Below, in pieces: positions 52,749-61,419 of a stretch of 64,000 nt of DNA. The position numbers were made by a program, and so were the translations under genes. A model generated the notes under the pieces. That model was not told the origin of the DNA and did not search any database. It worked only from the letters and a program-made list of their open reading frames with translations. The number at the start of each line of letters is the position of its first letter. The stretch's first letter is position 1. Source of the stretch: Vibrio orientalis CIP 102891 = ATCC 33934 (GTDB lineage: Bacteria; Pseudomonadota; Gammaproteobacteria; Enterobacterales; Vibrionaceae); the NCBI RefSeq assembly GCF_000176235.1, contig NZ_ACZV01000005.1, positions 1,984,001 to 2,048,000 of the forward strand. The letters run 5' to 3'.

Positions 52749-53230
52749 CTCCAGTCTAAAAGCTCGGTTGACATTAATACACCATTCCAATCGGCGTAAA
52801 TGTAATCCCCTGGCTGAATCATTTGATTGTGGATAGTAAGAGTCACATTGATTTCTCCTACCCCACGCTTCTCTGTCTTAAACGGGTTAGTCCCAAGTGC
52901 TTTGATTCCGAGCTCCATTTCTGACATGGCAGCCACGTCTCTTACCGCACCATTCACAATGACACCTTCCCAATTATTATCGATAGCCAGAATAGCAAGT
53001 TGGTCACCCAATAACGCCCTTTGACACGAACCATGGCCATCAACAACCAACACTTTCCCAGTGCCATCTTGGCTGAGCATTTCGCGAACTTTAGAGTTAT
53101 CGTGATAACAACGTACCGTTACGATTTCACCGTAAAACGCGAGCTTGCGTCCAAAACTATGCAGAGGTAGCGCTAGCAGCGTCACTTTATCTTCATGCTT
53201 GTCACAAATATCAGGTGTAATATCTTTCAT
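52745..53230 (-). CDS. RraA-like family protein
   Basis: A 161-residue protein of the RraA/HMG-aldolase fold. E. coli RraA inhibits RNase E; other members are class II aldolases for 4-hydroxy-4-methyl-2-oxoglutarate or decarboxylate oxaloacetate. Motifs are LVVDGHGSCQRALLGDQLA and WEGVIVNGAVRDV. The Arg-Asp pair here is part of the aldolase signature, where E. coli RraA as I recall has Arg-Gln. Which role applies is open. It is downstream of the DUF3293 gene on the same strand. Confidence 0.82.
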   Translation of the reverse strand: MKDITPDICDKHEDKVTLLALPLHSFGRKLAFYGEIVTVRCYHDNSKVREMLSQDGTGKVLVVDGHGSCQRALLGDQLAILAIDNNWEGVIVNGAVRDVAAMSEMELGIKALGTNPFKTEKRGVGEINVTLTIHNQMIQPGDYIYADWNGVLMSTELLDWS

Positions 53231-53257
53231 TTTTCCTCCATGAGCTTCTTAAATCCA

Positions 53258-53644
53258 TTATCTACATCGATCTTGCCATCTCCCTAGCAAGACCTTGTTT
53301 TGTTCTTCTAAACAAGAGACCAGAAACAACCACTCTCCTTCTACGTAATAAATCGCATTTTGGTGGTACTTTTGGCCTAAAACTAGCGCTTTATCGAGGC
53401 TAATATCGACAGCAAAGCTTGCCTCACACCAACTAAAGTTCTCATCGCCAACCAGTACACTGCTATAACAAGTATGGTCTATTTCTTGCGCTAAGTGTTG
53501 ATTATTTAGGTCATTATCAATTTCAGACAAGCAAACGCTTCTCGGGTTCCAAGCGGTAATAATGGCAAAAGTGGCACTCCGAGGCTGCGCAGAAAAACTG
53601 AAGTAGGGGTCACAATAGGCTTGCCATAGTTCAGCCTCTATCAT
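53258..53644 (-). CDS. DUF3293 protein
   Basis: A 128-residue soluble protein; ATG at 53644 with GGAGG five bases upstream, so an in-frame TTG at 53656 is unlikely. The motifs FAIITAWNPRSVCLSEIDNDLNNQHLAQEI, an acidic centre (VGDENFSWCEASFAVDIS) and the ending ALVLGQKYHQNAIYYVE match DUF3293, whose function is not established. It is 27 bp upstream of the RraA-like gene, likely co-transcribed, and divergent from arcA. Confidence 0.8.
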   Translation of the reverse strand: MIEAELWQAYCDPYFSFSAQPRSATFAIITAWNPRSVCLSEIDNDLNNQHLAQEIDHTCYSSVLVGDENFSWCEASFAVDISLDKALVLGQKYHQNAIYYVEGEWLFLVSCLEEQNKVLLGRWQDRCR

Positions 53645-53704
53645 GATAGCCTCCAATTGATTTACATTTAGTAGATACTATTAATATTTGTTACATTCCA
53701 ACTC

Positions 53705-53718
53705 TTGATATAAATCAA
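53705..53718. promoter_or_regulatory. Perfect FNR-type box upstream of arcA
   Basis: TTGATATAAATCAA equals the FNR consensus TTGAT-N4-ATCAA. It lies 255 bp before arcA and about 60 bp before the divergent DUF3293 start. The rest of the 53645-53972 gap shows no gene. Confidence 0.65.
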
Positions 53719-53972
53719 CAAAGTGATTGGAATTAGGACTTCTACGTTGTTAGCATGCTGTTAACATTATAAAATCCGCCTCAAAGACTAATGGGATACT
53801 GAGGAATTTGGACCTCAAGTGTAGAAAGTAAGCACCATGGATGGCGGGCGATCAAAGAGAGTGTAATTTTACAGGCTTTGGTTTATTATCAACATCACAT
53901 TACCTGTATGTTATGTTTTTGCCTAGAATTTATTCTATTAGCACAAATTTTTCACAAGTTTAGGTACCGCCA

Positions 53973-54689
53973 ATGCAAACCCCGCACATTCTTATTGTTG
54001 AAGATGAGCAAGTAACTCGTAACACTCTAAAGAGTATTTTTGAAGCAGAGGGATACGCTGTTTTCGAAGCCAGTGACGGTGAAGAGATGCACCAGGTGCT
54101 GTCTGACAACCAAGTTAACTTGGTTATTATGGACATCAACCTACCGGGCAAGAATGGTCTACTGCTCGCTCGCGAACTGCGTGAGCAAGCAAATGTTGCG
54201 CTAATGTTCTTAACAGGCCGTGATAACGAAGTTGATAAGATTCTTGGTCTAGAGATCGGTGCAGATGATTACATCACTAAGCCGTTTAACCCACGTGAAT
54301 TAACTATCCGTGCTCGCAACCTACTTAACCGCTCGATGAATTCAAGCGTAGTAAGTGAAGAGAAACGTAGCGTTGAGAAGTACGTATTTAACGGTTGGGT
54401 GCTAGATATCAATAGCCGCTCGCTAGTTAGCCCAAGCGGTGACGGTTACAAGCTGCCACGCTCTGAGTTCCGTGCCCTACTTCACTTCTGTGAAAACCCA
54501 GGCAAGATCCAGACTCGTGCAGATCTACTGAAGAAAATGACTGGACGTGAGCTTAAGCCACACGATCGTACAGTAGACGTTACAATCCGTCGCATTCGTA
54601 AGCACTTTGAATCAGTTTCTGGCACACCAGAAATCATTGCAACGATTCACGGTGAAGGCTACCGCTTCTGTGGTGACCTAGAAGAATAA
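53973..54689 (+). CDS. arcA: Aerobic respiration control response regulator ArcA
   Basis: OmpR-family regulator phosphorylated by ArcB, repressing aerobic and activating anaerobic genes. In 238 residues the receiver has the acidic pocket (EDEQ), phosphoacceptor Asp54 in VIMDINLPG, Thr/Lys switch residues (FLTGRDNEVDK, ITKPFNPRELTIRARNLL), and a winged-helix domain (KLPRSEFRALLHFCENPG, RTVDVTIRRIRKHFE, IHGEGYRF). The start is ATG after AGGTACC. In this genome it is about 45 kb from arcB. A terminator follows. Confidence 0.97.
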   Translation: MQTPHILIVEDEQVTRNTLKSIFEAEGYAVFEASDGEEMHQVLSDNQVNLVIMDINLPGKNGLLLARELREQANVALMFLTGRDNEVDKILGLEIGADDYITKPFNPRELTIRARNLLNRSMNSSVVSEEKRSVEKYVFNGWVLDINSRSLVSPSGDGYKLPRSEFRALLHFCENPGKIQTRADLLKKMTGRELKPHDRTVDVTIRRIRKHFESVSGTPEIIATIHGEGYRFCGDLEE

Positions 54690-54720
54690 GTGGCATAGAA
54701 GAGTAATTCACTCTTTCTCA

Positions 54721-54750
54721 AAAAATGGAGCCGCTTGGCTCCATTTTTTA
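54721..54750. terminator. arcA terminator (bidirectional)
   Basis: The stem ATGGAGCC / GGCTCCAT with a GCTT loop is flanked by A6 and T6. Confidence 0.9.
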
Positions 54751-54769
54751 TATCTAGATTTCAGATACA

Positions 54770-54797
54770 AAAATGGCCGCTAATCAGCGACCATTTA
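54770..54797 (-). terminator. hldE terminator
   Basis: On the minus strand AAATGGTCGCT pairs with AGCGGCCATTT (one mismatch) around a 4-nt loop, followed by T residues. It stands next to the arcA terminator. Confidence 0.75.
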
Positions 54798-54813
54798 TAT
54801 TGATTAACTCGGG

Positions 54814-56244
54814 TTAGCCTCGGCCACCTTTAATCGCATCGATGATTTCAGTGGTTGAACAGCCATCTTCGAAGTTAAGTACTTCCACTTTACCACCGTT
54901 GGCAATCACTTCTTTACCACCCGCAATCTCTTCCGGTTTGTAATCACCACCTTTCACGAGTAAGTCTGGCAATACTTCAGAAATCAGACGTTGTGGCGTA
55001 TCTTCACCAAATGGCACCACCCAATCAACCGCACCTAAACCAGCCAGAACGGCCATACGGCGATCTGTTGGGTTTACTGGACGACCAGGTCCTTTAAGAC
55101 GCTTAACCGACTCATCAGTGTTAACCGCTACAATCAGGCGGTCACCAAGCTGAGCAGCATGGTTCAGGTAAGAAACGTGACCAGCATGCAAAATATCGAA
55201 GCAGCCATTGGTCATGACCACTTTTTCGCCTTTTGCTTGAGCCTTTTTCACTGCCTCAATCAGAGCTTGCTCGCCAATCACACCAAAATCAGTGTCTTGG
55301 CTACCATGAACCGCTTCTGCCAGTTCGATGGTTGATAGCGTTGAAGTACCAAGCTTACCAACAACAATGCCTGCTGCTGCGTTTGCGAGCGCACATGCTT
55401 CATCAAGCGGCTTACCTGCCGCTACAGAAGCTGCAAGTACAGAGATAACTGTATCACCGGCACCTGTGACATCGTAGACTTCTTTCGCTTGAGTCGGCAG
55501 ATGGAACGGCTCTTGACCACGACGCAGTAACGTCATGCCATGCTCACTACGAGTCACAAGCAGCGCTTCAAAGTCAAACTCTTCGATCAGAGCGAGACCT
55601 TTCTCTGCTAGCTCTTCATCTGACTTTATCTTACCCACCACCAGCTCAAACTCAGCCATGTTCGGCGTCAGTAGCGTAGCACCACGGTAGCGTTCAAAGT
55701 CCGCACCTTTAGGGTCAATAAACACAGGAACATTCGCTGAACGTGCTTTTTGAATAAACTTTTGTACGTGCTCTAGCGCACCCTTTGCATAATCAGATAA
55801 CACCACTGATTTCACTTTTGGTAGCGCTTGCTCCATACGATCAAGGATCAATTCAGCATCCACATTCTCAAACTTATCTTCGAAGTCTAAGCGAATCAGT
55901 TGCTGACCACGGCTCATCACACGTAATTTAGTAATGGTTGGATAATTTGGTAATCCAACAAAATCACATTTTACTTTTAGTGCAGAAAGCGTTTCATTGA
56001 GCGCTTTGGCCGGTTCATCTATCCCTGTTAAACCAACAATATGAGCGTGACCACCAAGCGAGGCAATATTCATTGCAACGTTAGCAGCACCACCAGGACG
56101 CTCTTCATTATTCTCTACTTTGACTACAGGCACAGGCGCTTCAGGTGAAATGCGACCAGTTGGGCCATACCAGTAACGATCAAGCATCACGTCACCGATG
56201 ATAAGCACACCAGAATCACTGTAGTTAGGTAGGATTGGCTTCAT
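54814..56244 (-). CDS. hldE: Bifunctional heptose-7-phosphate kinase / heptose-1-phosphate adenylyltransferase
   Basis: Makes ADP-heptose for the LPS inner core. The 476 residues hold an N-terminal PfkB-type kinase (RPGGAANVAMNIASLGG, ending with catalytic DVTGAGDTVISVLAA) and a C-terminal nucleotidyltransferase with MTNGCFDILHAGHVSYLNHA (HxGH motif) and PFGEDTPQRLI. It starts with ATG after GGAG, 52 bp downstream of glnE, as in the enterobacterial glnE-hldE pair. Confidence 0.97.
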   Translation of the reverse strand: MKPILPNYSDSGVLIIGDVMLDRYWYGPTGRISPEAPVPVVKVENNEERPGGAANVAMNIASLGGHAHIVGLTGIDEPAKALNETLSALKVKCDFVGLPNYPTITKLRVMSRGQQLIRLDFEDKFENVDAELILDRMEQALPKVKSVVLSDYAKGALEHVQKFIQKARSANVPVFIDPKGADFERYRGATLLTPNMAEFELVVGKIKSDEELAEKGLALIEEFDFEALLVTRSEHGMTLLRRGQEPFHLPTQAKEVYDVTGAGDTVISVLAASVAAGKPLDEACALANAAAGIVVGKLGTSTLSTIELAEAVHGSQDTDFGVIGEQALIEAVKKAQAKGEKVVMTNGCFDILHAGHVSYLNHAAQLGDRLIVAVNTDESVKRLKGPGRPVNPTDRRMAVLAGLGAVDWVVPFGEDTPQRLISEVLPDLLVKGGDYKPEEIAGGKEVIANGGKVEVLNFEDGCSTTEIIDAIKGGRG

Positions 56245-56296
56245 TGTGGATCTCCAAATTCTAATTCGGGCAAGAGTTTAGCATAAAGGTTCAGCG

Positions 56297-59137
56297 TTAT
56301 TCTAACCACTCGTGCCATAGTTTCATCACAAGCTCACGCTCGCAGACAAATTTGTCTTCCGCCACATCCGCATCAAGGTTGAGTAAGTTGCGGTGGTGGA
56401 TTTGATCGCGCATGCTGGTATAGGCATGAGTCAGCGCCACCGCGGCATCCTCTTCCATAATTCCTTGCGCCATCATAGATTCAAAAATACGTACATTGTC
56501 ACTCCAACGAGTCAATTTAGGCTTTTCATGACTATGACGTAGTACCAGGTATTGCGCTAAAAACTCAACGTCGGTGATACCACCTGGGTCTTGTTTGAGC
56601 ATAAACCGCCCGCTCTTCTTGCCACCCAAATGGTCGCGCATTTTTACTCGCATTTCGGAAACGTCTTTAACCAATTTAGCTTCATCGCGCGCTAAAGTAA
56701 GTATTTCATGACGCGTCTTAGCAAAAGCTTGCTGTAAAAGTTCATCACCAAAAATCATTCGCGCGCGAACCAGAGCTTGATGCTCCCAAGTCCAAGCATC
56801 TTGACGTTGATACTCATCAAAGGCGTCCGTTGGACTAACCAATAATCCTGACGCCCCTGATGGACGTAAGCGAGTGTCTACCTCATAGAGAATGCCAGAT
56901 GCCGTGCGAGTAGAGAAAATATGGATAATGCGCTGAGCGAGTCTCAAGTAGAACTGGCGCGCATCGATCTCTTTTTTACCATCAGTGTAGGAGTGAACTG
57001 GGCTATCATGCATAAACACAATGTCCAAGTCTGAATTGTAGCCAAGCTCCCAACCACCAACTTTGCCATAGCCGATAACGGCAAAACCTTTGCCTTCGCG
57101 GTCTTTTAGGTGAGAAGGAACGCCAAATTTCTCCGTCATTTGTAACCACGCCTGACCGACTACAGACTCAACGATGGCCTCAGCCAGATAGGTTAAGTGA
57201 TCACTCACTTTCATTACTGGCAAGACACCAGCAATGTCGGCTGCCGCAATACGTAAGATACATATCTGCTTAAACTGACGCAGCGCTTCCATTTGCTGCT
57301 CCATATCATCTTCAGGAATACGGGCGAGGAAGTCTCTCAACTCACTTTGATAACTTTCTAGAGGGATAGGATTATAAAGCTGCAGTGGGTCAATCAGTTC
57401 ATCAAGCAAAATCGGGTAACGGCCAAGTTGCTCTGAAATCATCGGACTCGCGGTACATAGGCGAACCAGTTGAATCAACGCCGCTTGATGCTCATCGAGC
57501 AATTCTAGATACGTAGTCCGCGTGACGATTCGATGCAGTAAATGCAGCACTCGCGGCAAACCAAACTGAGCATCTTTATGGGTATAAATCGCAGAGAAGA
57601 TTTTCGGCATCAGTCTGTTCAGCACTTCTCGACCGCGTGGTCCGAGCGTCTTCTTAGCTAAGTCTTTCTTAAACTGAATGATGGTTTCAGCCATTTGCTG
57701 CGATTGTTCAGCTTGAATGTCGGTTTCTAGGATTTGTTCAAGCACATCTTGTTTAGCCGCCATGTCCCACAGTTCAACAAAATGTTTAGCGATATCTTGC
57801 TGCTCTTCTTCATCGTCACCAATTAGCTCACCAAATACCGCATGCACATTGGCCATATGAGTTTGGACATCGGCAATCAGTTGCTCCCATTGCTGATAGC
57901 CCATCGCTACGGCAAGTTGTAATTGCTCGGTTTCACATTCAGGTAATGTTTGCGTTTGCTTGTCGGCCATCGCTTGCAGTAAGTTTTCTAGTCGACGTAA
58001 GAACTTATAAGCTTGACGCAAGTGCTCCGTCTCTTGTGCCGTGAGCTGTTCTAACTCTTCAATCGCATCAATGGTTTCAAGCAGCCCTCTTTGACGCAAG
58101 CTTGGCTCACGACCACCACGGATCAACTGAAACACCTGAGCGATAAATTCAATTTCGCGAATCCCACCCGCGCCAAGTTTAATGTTGTTACTTAACCCTC
58201 GGCGGCGGACTTCACTACTGATCATTGATTTCATGCGGCGCAGAGATTGAATCGCACTAAAATCGATGTAGCGGCGGAAAACAAATGGGCGCAGCATTTG
58301 ACGCAGCTCTTGGTACTCTGGGTACATTTCACTCCCCATGACACGCGCTTTGATCATTGCGTAGCGTTCCCAGTCACGCCCTTGCTCTTGGTAGTAATCT
58401 TCCAGTGCCGCATAGCTCATCACCAAAGGGCCACTATCACCAAAAGGACGTAAACGCATATCAACCCGATAACAGAAGCCATCAAAAGTGTGTTGGTCGA
58501 GCGCTTTGATAACTCGTTGGCCTAAACGGGTAAAAAACTGAGCATTGGCAATACTGCGACGTGCCCCTTCTGTTTCACCATTTTCTGGGTAGGTAAAAAT
58601 CAAATCGATATCAGAAGAGAAGTTAAGTTCCCCACCGCCTAACTTGCCCATACCGATAATCAACATTGGCTGCGCTTCTCCAGCCGCATTGGTCGGGGTC
58701 CCCCACTGCTCGCAACAAACTTTGTATTGCCATTGATAGGTTTCAAAGATCATCGCTTCAGCGAGCTGAGAAAGGTGGGCCAGACTCTCTTCTAAGGTCC
58801 AAGTCGCAGCAAAATCACGCCACGCAATGTAGACCATTTCTCGGTTACGAAACTGGCGTAACACTCGATGGCCTTGCATTTCATCGCTGCATGCTGCCAA
58901 TTGCTCTGCCAAACGCTCGCGGTAACTTTCACAGCGTGACTCTGATATCAGCATCTCTGGTAGCAACTGTTGCAGGCGTTCGTCACTCGATAATGTGTCG
59001 GCAACAAACTTACTTAAACCCGCAATATAACGCAGCTGTTGCAGCGTTGATTCAGACCAGTGAGAGAGCGCGTCAGATTCAAAAAGTGATTCTAGTGCGG
59101 CATGAGATATGGGAGCGAGCTGCTGGGGCAATTGCAT
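56297..59137 (-). CDS. glnE: Bifunctional glutamine synthetase adenylyltransferase/deadenylase
   Basis: Controls glutamine synthetase by adenylylation and deadenylation in response to PII and glutamine. The 946-residue protein has two nucleotidyltransferase domains with metal-binding Asp pairs: GMGKLGGGELNFSSDIDLIF (about 165-185, deadenylase side) and GYGKVGGWELGYNSDLDIVF (about 690-710, adenylylation side), each followed by a helical domain with LRPFGDSGPL or LRPSGASGLL. It is followed by hldE. With two GOGATs in the same window it completes a nitrogen-assimilation theme. Confidence 0.96.
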   Translation of the reverse strand: MQLPQQLAPISHAALESLFESDALSHWSESTLQQLRYIAGLSKFVADTLSSDERLQQLLPEMLISESRCESYRERLAEQLAACSDEMQGHRVLRQFRNREMVYIAWRDFAATWTLEESLAHLSQLAEAMIFETYQWQYKVCCEQWGTPTNAAGEAQPMLIIGMGKLGGGELNFSSDIDLIFTYPENGETEGARRSIANAQFFTRLGQRVIKALDQHTFDGFCYRVDMRLRPFGDSGPLVMSYAALEDYYQEQGRDWERYAMIKARVMGSEMYPEYQELRQMLRPFVFRRYIDFSAIQSLRRMKSMISSEVRRRGLSNNIKLGAGGIREIEFIAQVFQLIRGGREPSLRQRGLLETIDAIEELEQLTAQETEHLRQAYKFLRRLENLLQAMADKQTQTLPECETEQLQLAVAMGYQQWEQLIADVQTHMANVHAVFGELIGDDEEEQQDIAKHFVELWDMAAKQDVLEQILETDIQAEQSQQMAETIIQFKKDLAKKTLGPRGREVLNRLMPKIFSAIYTHKDAQFGLPRVLHLLHRIVTRTTYLELLDEHQAALIQLVRLCTASPMISEQLGRYPILLDELIDPLQLYNPIPLESYQSELRDFLARIPEDDMEQQMEALRQFKQICILRIAAADIAGVLPVMKVSDHLTYLAEAIVESVVGQAWLQMTEKFGVPSHLKDREGKGFAVIGYGKVGGWELGYNSDLDIVFMHDSPVHSYTDGKKEIDARQFYLRLAQRIIHIFSTRTASGILYEVDTRLRPSGASGLLVSPTDAFDEYQRQDAWTWEHQALVRARMIFGDELLQQAFAKTRHEILTLARDEAKLVKDVSEMRVKMRDHLGGKKSGRFMLKQDPGGITDVEFLAQYLVLRHSHEKPKLTRWSDNVRIFESMMAQGIMEEDAAVALTHAYTSMRDQIHHRNLLNLDADVAEDKFVCERELVMKLWHEWLE

Positions 59138-59203
59138 GATTCTTCCTTGTTTCGATAAGCCTTTGAAAGGTTATGGACTATTTATACCAGACTTAAACCA
59201 ATA

Positions 59204-59234
59204 AAAAACGCCCACTGTTAAGCAGCGGGCGTTT
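59204..59234 (-). terminator. Terminator of the chemoreceptor gene
   Basis: Minus strand: AACGCCC pairs with GGGCGTT, with an inner CTG/CAG, followed by T6. Confidence 0.85.
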
Positions 59235-59255
59235 AATGGTAACTGGTTAGCAAAA

Positions 59256-60512
59256 TTAGACTCTAAATGACGTAATCTTCTTGTCTAACTCTTCAGCATT
59301 TTGCTGCATGATTTCTGAGGTTTCCAACAGCTCTGATACCACCGTTACTGACGCTTCAACCAACTCACGTACATTGGTTAAGTTTTGGTTCATCTCTTCT
59401 GCAACGCTACTTTGCTGGCCAGCTGCCGTCGCAATTTGGAAGTTCATGTCGTTGATCTGGTTAACCTGACCAACAATGCCGTCTAACTCACTGCCTGCAT
59501 TAGTCACAAGATCAACGCCTTCTGCCGCTTCAACCACACTTTTTTCCATCAGCTCTACTGCTGAATTCGCACTGGTTTGCAGCTTAGTGATCATATCTTG
59601 AATTTCAACTGTTGCCTGCTGAGTGCGTTGAGCTAGGTTACGAACCTCGTCAGCAACCACAGCAAAACCGCGACCTGCTTCACCAGCACGTGCTGCTTCA
59701 ATCGCTGCGTTTAATGCAAGTAAGTTAGTTTGCTCAGAAATACCTTGGATGGTACCGACAACACTGCCAATCGAGCCAACACTGTCTTCCACTTCATTGA
59801 CCGCTTGGGCTGAGGCAGAAATATCTTTCGATAATTCACTGATTTTTCGCACCGTATCTTGGACAAAACGTTGACCTGTCGATGCTTGCGTTGATGCCTG
59901 CTCTGTTAACGTTGAGGCATTTTGCGCATGGTCAGCGACCGTTTGTACTGTAGAGGTCATTTCACTCATCGCAGTGGCAAGCTGATCAATCTCATTGAAC
60001 TCTTCTTGAGCGGACTCTTTGGTCTCAGACATACTCAAGGTCATTACTTCCGTCAGACCAGCAAGCTCTTGAGAAGCATCGACTTGCAGCTTGATCATCT
60101 CTTGTAATTGCACACGCGTCTTTTCAAGCTCACGAGCAACATCGCCGTACTCATCCTTACACATCATTTCGATCGGCACAGAGAGATCTTTCTCCGCCAT
60201 GGTTTTGATGGAATCACTCAGATATTGAGTCTGGCGAAGCATAACTCGCGCAGCAAACATTAGCAGTACAACAAAGACCACAATTAGCAATCCTGTTTGC
60301 CAAGCTACTTGGACTAAGTAAGCTTCATAATGCTCTTGAGCAACCTCCGCACTTTGCGTCGCTGCCAATAAAGCATCGTAAAAAGTGCTCGCATCCCACA
60401 ACTGCTTTGAGATGATCAGCAAGGTACTGAACACCATTAGCATCACCATTTTTGGGACTAAGCGAATATCCGTGATCACTCGCTCCCATGGTTTAAATGC
60501 CAGTTTGGTCAT
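59256..60512 (-). CDS. Methyl-accepting chemotaxis protein
   Basis: A 418-residue transducer. Two membrane helices (about 20-36 and 71-91) enclose only about 35 periplasmic residues, too few for a Cache or four-helix sensor domain. HAMP (about 92-145) and the kinase-control region follow, with the invariant hairpin tip ISEQTNLLALNAAIEAARAG and AGRGFAVVADEVRNLAQRT. No C-terminal CheR-binding pentapeptide is present. The signal is unknown; it may sense membrane or energy state. It lies between glnE and a divergent potassium channel, with its own terminator. Confidence 0.92.
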   Translation of the reverse strand: MTKLAFKPWERVITDIRLVPKMVMLMVFSTLLIISKQLWDASTFYDALLAATQSAEVAQEHYEAYLVQVAWQTGLLIVVFVVLLMFAARVMLRQTQYLSDSIKTMAEKDLSVPIEMMCKDEYGDVARELEKTRVQLQEMIKLQVDASQELAGLTEVMTLSMSETKESAQEEFNEIDQLATAMSEMTSTVQTVADHAQNASTLTEQASTQASTGQRFVQDTVRKISELSKDISASAQAVNEVEDSVGSIGSVVGTIQGISEQTNLLALNAAIEAARAGEAGRGFAVVADEVRNLAQRTQQATVEIQDMITKLQTSANSAVELMEKSVVEAAEGVDLVTNAGSELDGIVGQVNQINDMNFQIATAAGQQSSVAEEMNQNLTNVRELVEASVTVVSELLETSEIMQQNAEELDKKITSFRV

Positions 60513-60623
60513 TGTTACTTCTCCACTAAGTCTTATATATTGAGTGTTCCTGAATCCAATCAGGTCACTTAAGCTCTACTACCTCTGAGATTCAAGGTAT
60601 CCGTTATTTATTTCGAGCCTCGT

Positions 60624-61394
60624 ATGAAAAAGAATAATATCAAAGACGACACTAAGCCGATGAGCTTGCTGTCACTAATCTTGTCATTTATGGCGCTATT
60701 TGTGATCTCAGGCTTACTGTTTTTCCCTTTACGCCCAGAAACTCGACAAGTCCTTATCGGCTTAGACTTCATAATCTGTAGCATATTTATACTCCAGTTA
60801 GGCATAGATTTGATCCGCGCTACAGATCGGGTGCAATTTATGAAACGTCACTGGATAGACTTTCTAGCGAGTTTGCCGATGATCGAGCCACTGCGTTACG
60901 CACGTTTGTTTTCAATTTTGCGCGTGATCTTGGTCATTCGCTCGAGCCGCAGTGTGATTAGACAACTATTAAAGAATAAGCACGAAACCACATTGGCTTC
61001 GATCTTACTGCTGATGGTGATCCTACTAACTGCAGGGTCAAGCATAATGCTATTTCTCGAAGGTCAATCACCTAATGCCAATATTCAAGATGGCGGTGAT
61101 GCGATGTGGTGGGCGCTGGTAACAATCTCTACCGTCGGTTACGGTGACCACTACCCAGTAACAGACGCGGGGCGAATCCTTGCGGCGGGGCTAATCATCT
61201 GTGGTGTGGGTCTGTTCGGTATGATCTCGGGATTGGTCACTTCAATGATTACCTCACCATCGAAAATACAAACGACTCGTTCTGAGAATAAAGAACGCCT
61301 GCTGCTAGAGTTAGTTGAAAAACAGGATGAGATCATAAAACGCTTAGATCGACTAGAAAGACAAAAAGAGACCAATACAAAACGGGAGCCCTAA
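60624..61394 (+). CDS. Voltage-gated-type potassium channel / ion transporter
   Basis: A 256-residue channel subunit of six-helix Kv design. S1-S3 lie within about 13-90, followed by an S4-like Arg series (RYARLFSILRVILVIRSSRSVIRQLL, about 91-116). S5 is about 123-146, the pore helix and selectivity filter STVGYGD about 169-175, and S6 about 184-209. The tail (about 218-250) is a charged coiled coil (ERLLLELVEKQDEIIKRLDRLERQ), which could tetramerise. The intact TVGYGD filter indicates K+ selectivity. It is monocistronic and its terminator overlaps the stop codon. Confidence 0.9.
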   Translation: MKKNNIKDDTKPMSLLSLILSFMALFVISGLLFFPLRPETRQVLIGLDFIICSIFILQLGIDLIRATDRVQFMKRHWIDFLASLPMIEPLRYARLFSILRVILVIRSSRSVIRQLLKNKHETTLASILLLMVILLTAGSSIMLFLEGQSPNANIQDGGDAMWWALVTISTVGYGDHYPVTDAGRILAAGLIICGVGLFGMISGLVTSMITSPSKIQTTRSENKERLLLELVEKQDEIIKRLDRLERQKETNTKREP

Positions 61395-61406
61395 GGCTCC
61401 CGTTTT
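61381..61406. terminator. Bidirectional terminator, K+ channel / ygiF
   Basis: The stem AACGGGAGCC / GGCTCCCGTT with loop CTAA is followed by further T; the loop contains the channel stop codon. Confidence 0.88.
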
Positions 61407-61419
61407 CATTCACTGACTG

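Noticed and set aside
54721..54797. Two adjacent palindromes considered as an attachment site
   Set aside because: Each is a normal intrinsic terminator for one of the convergent genes arcA and hldE; no integrase or direct repeats are nearby.
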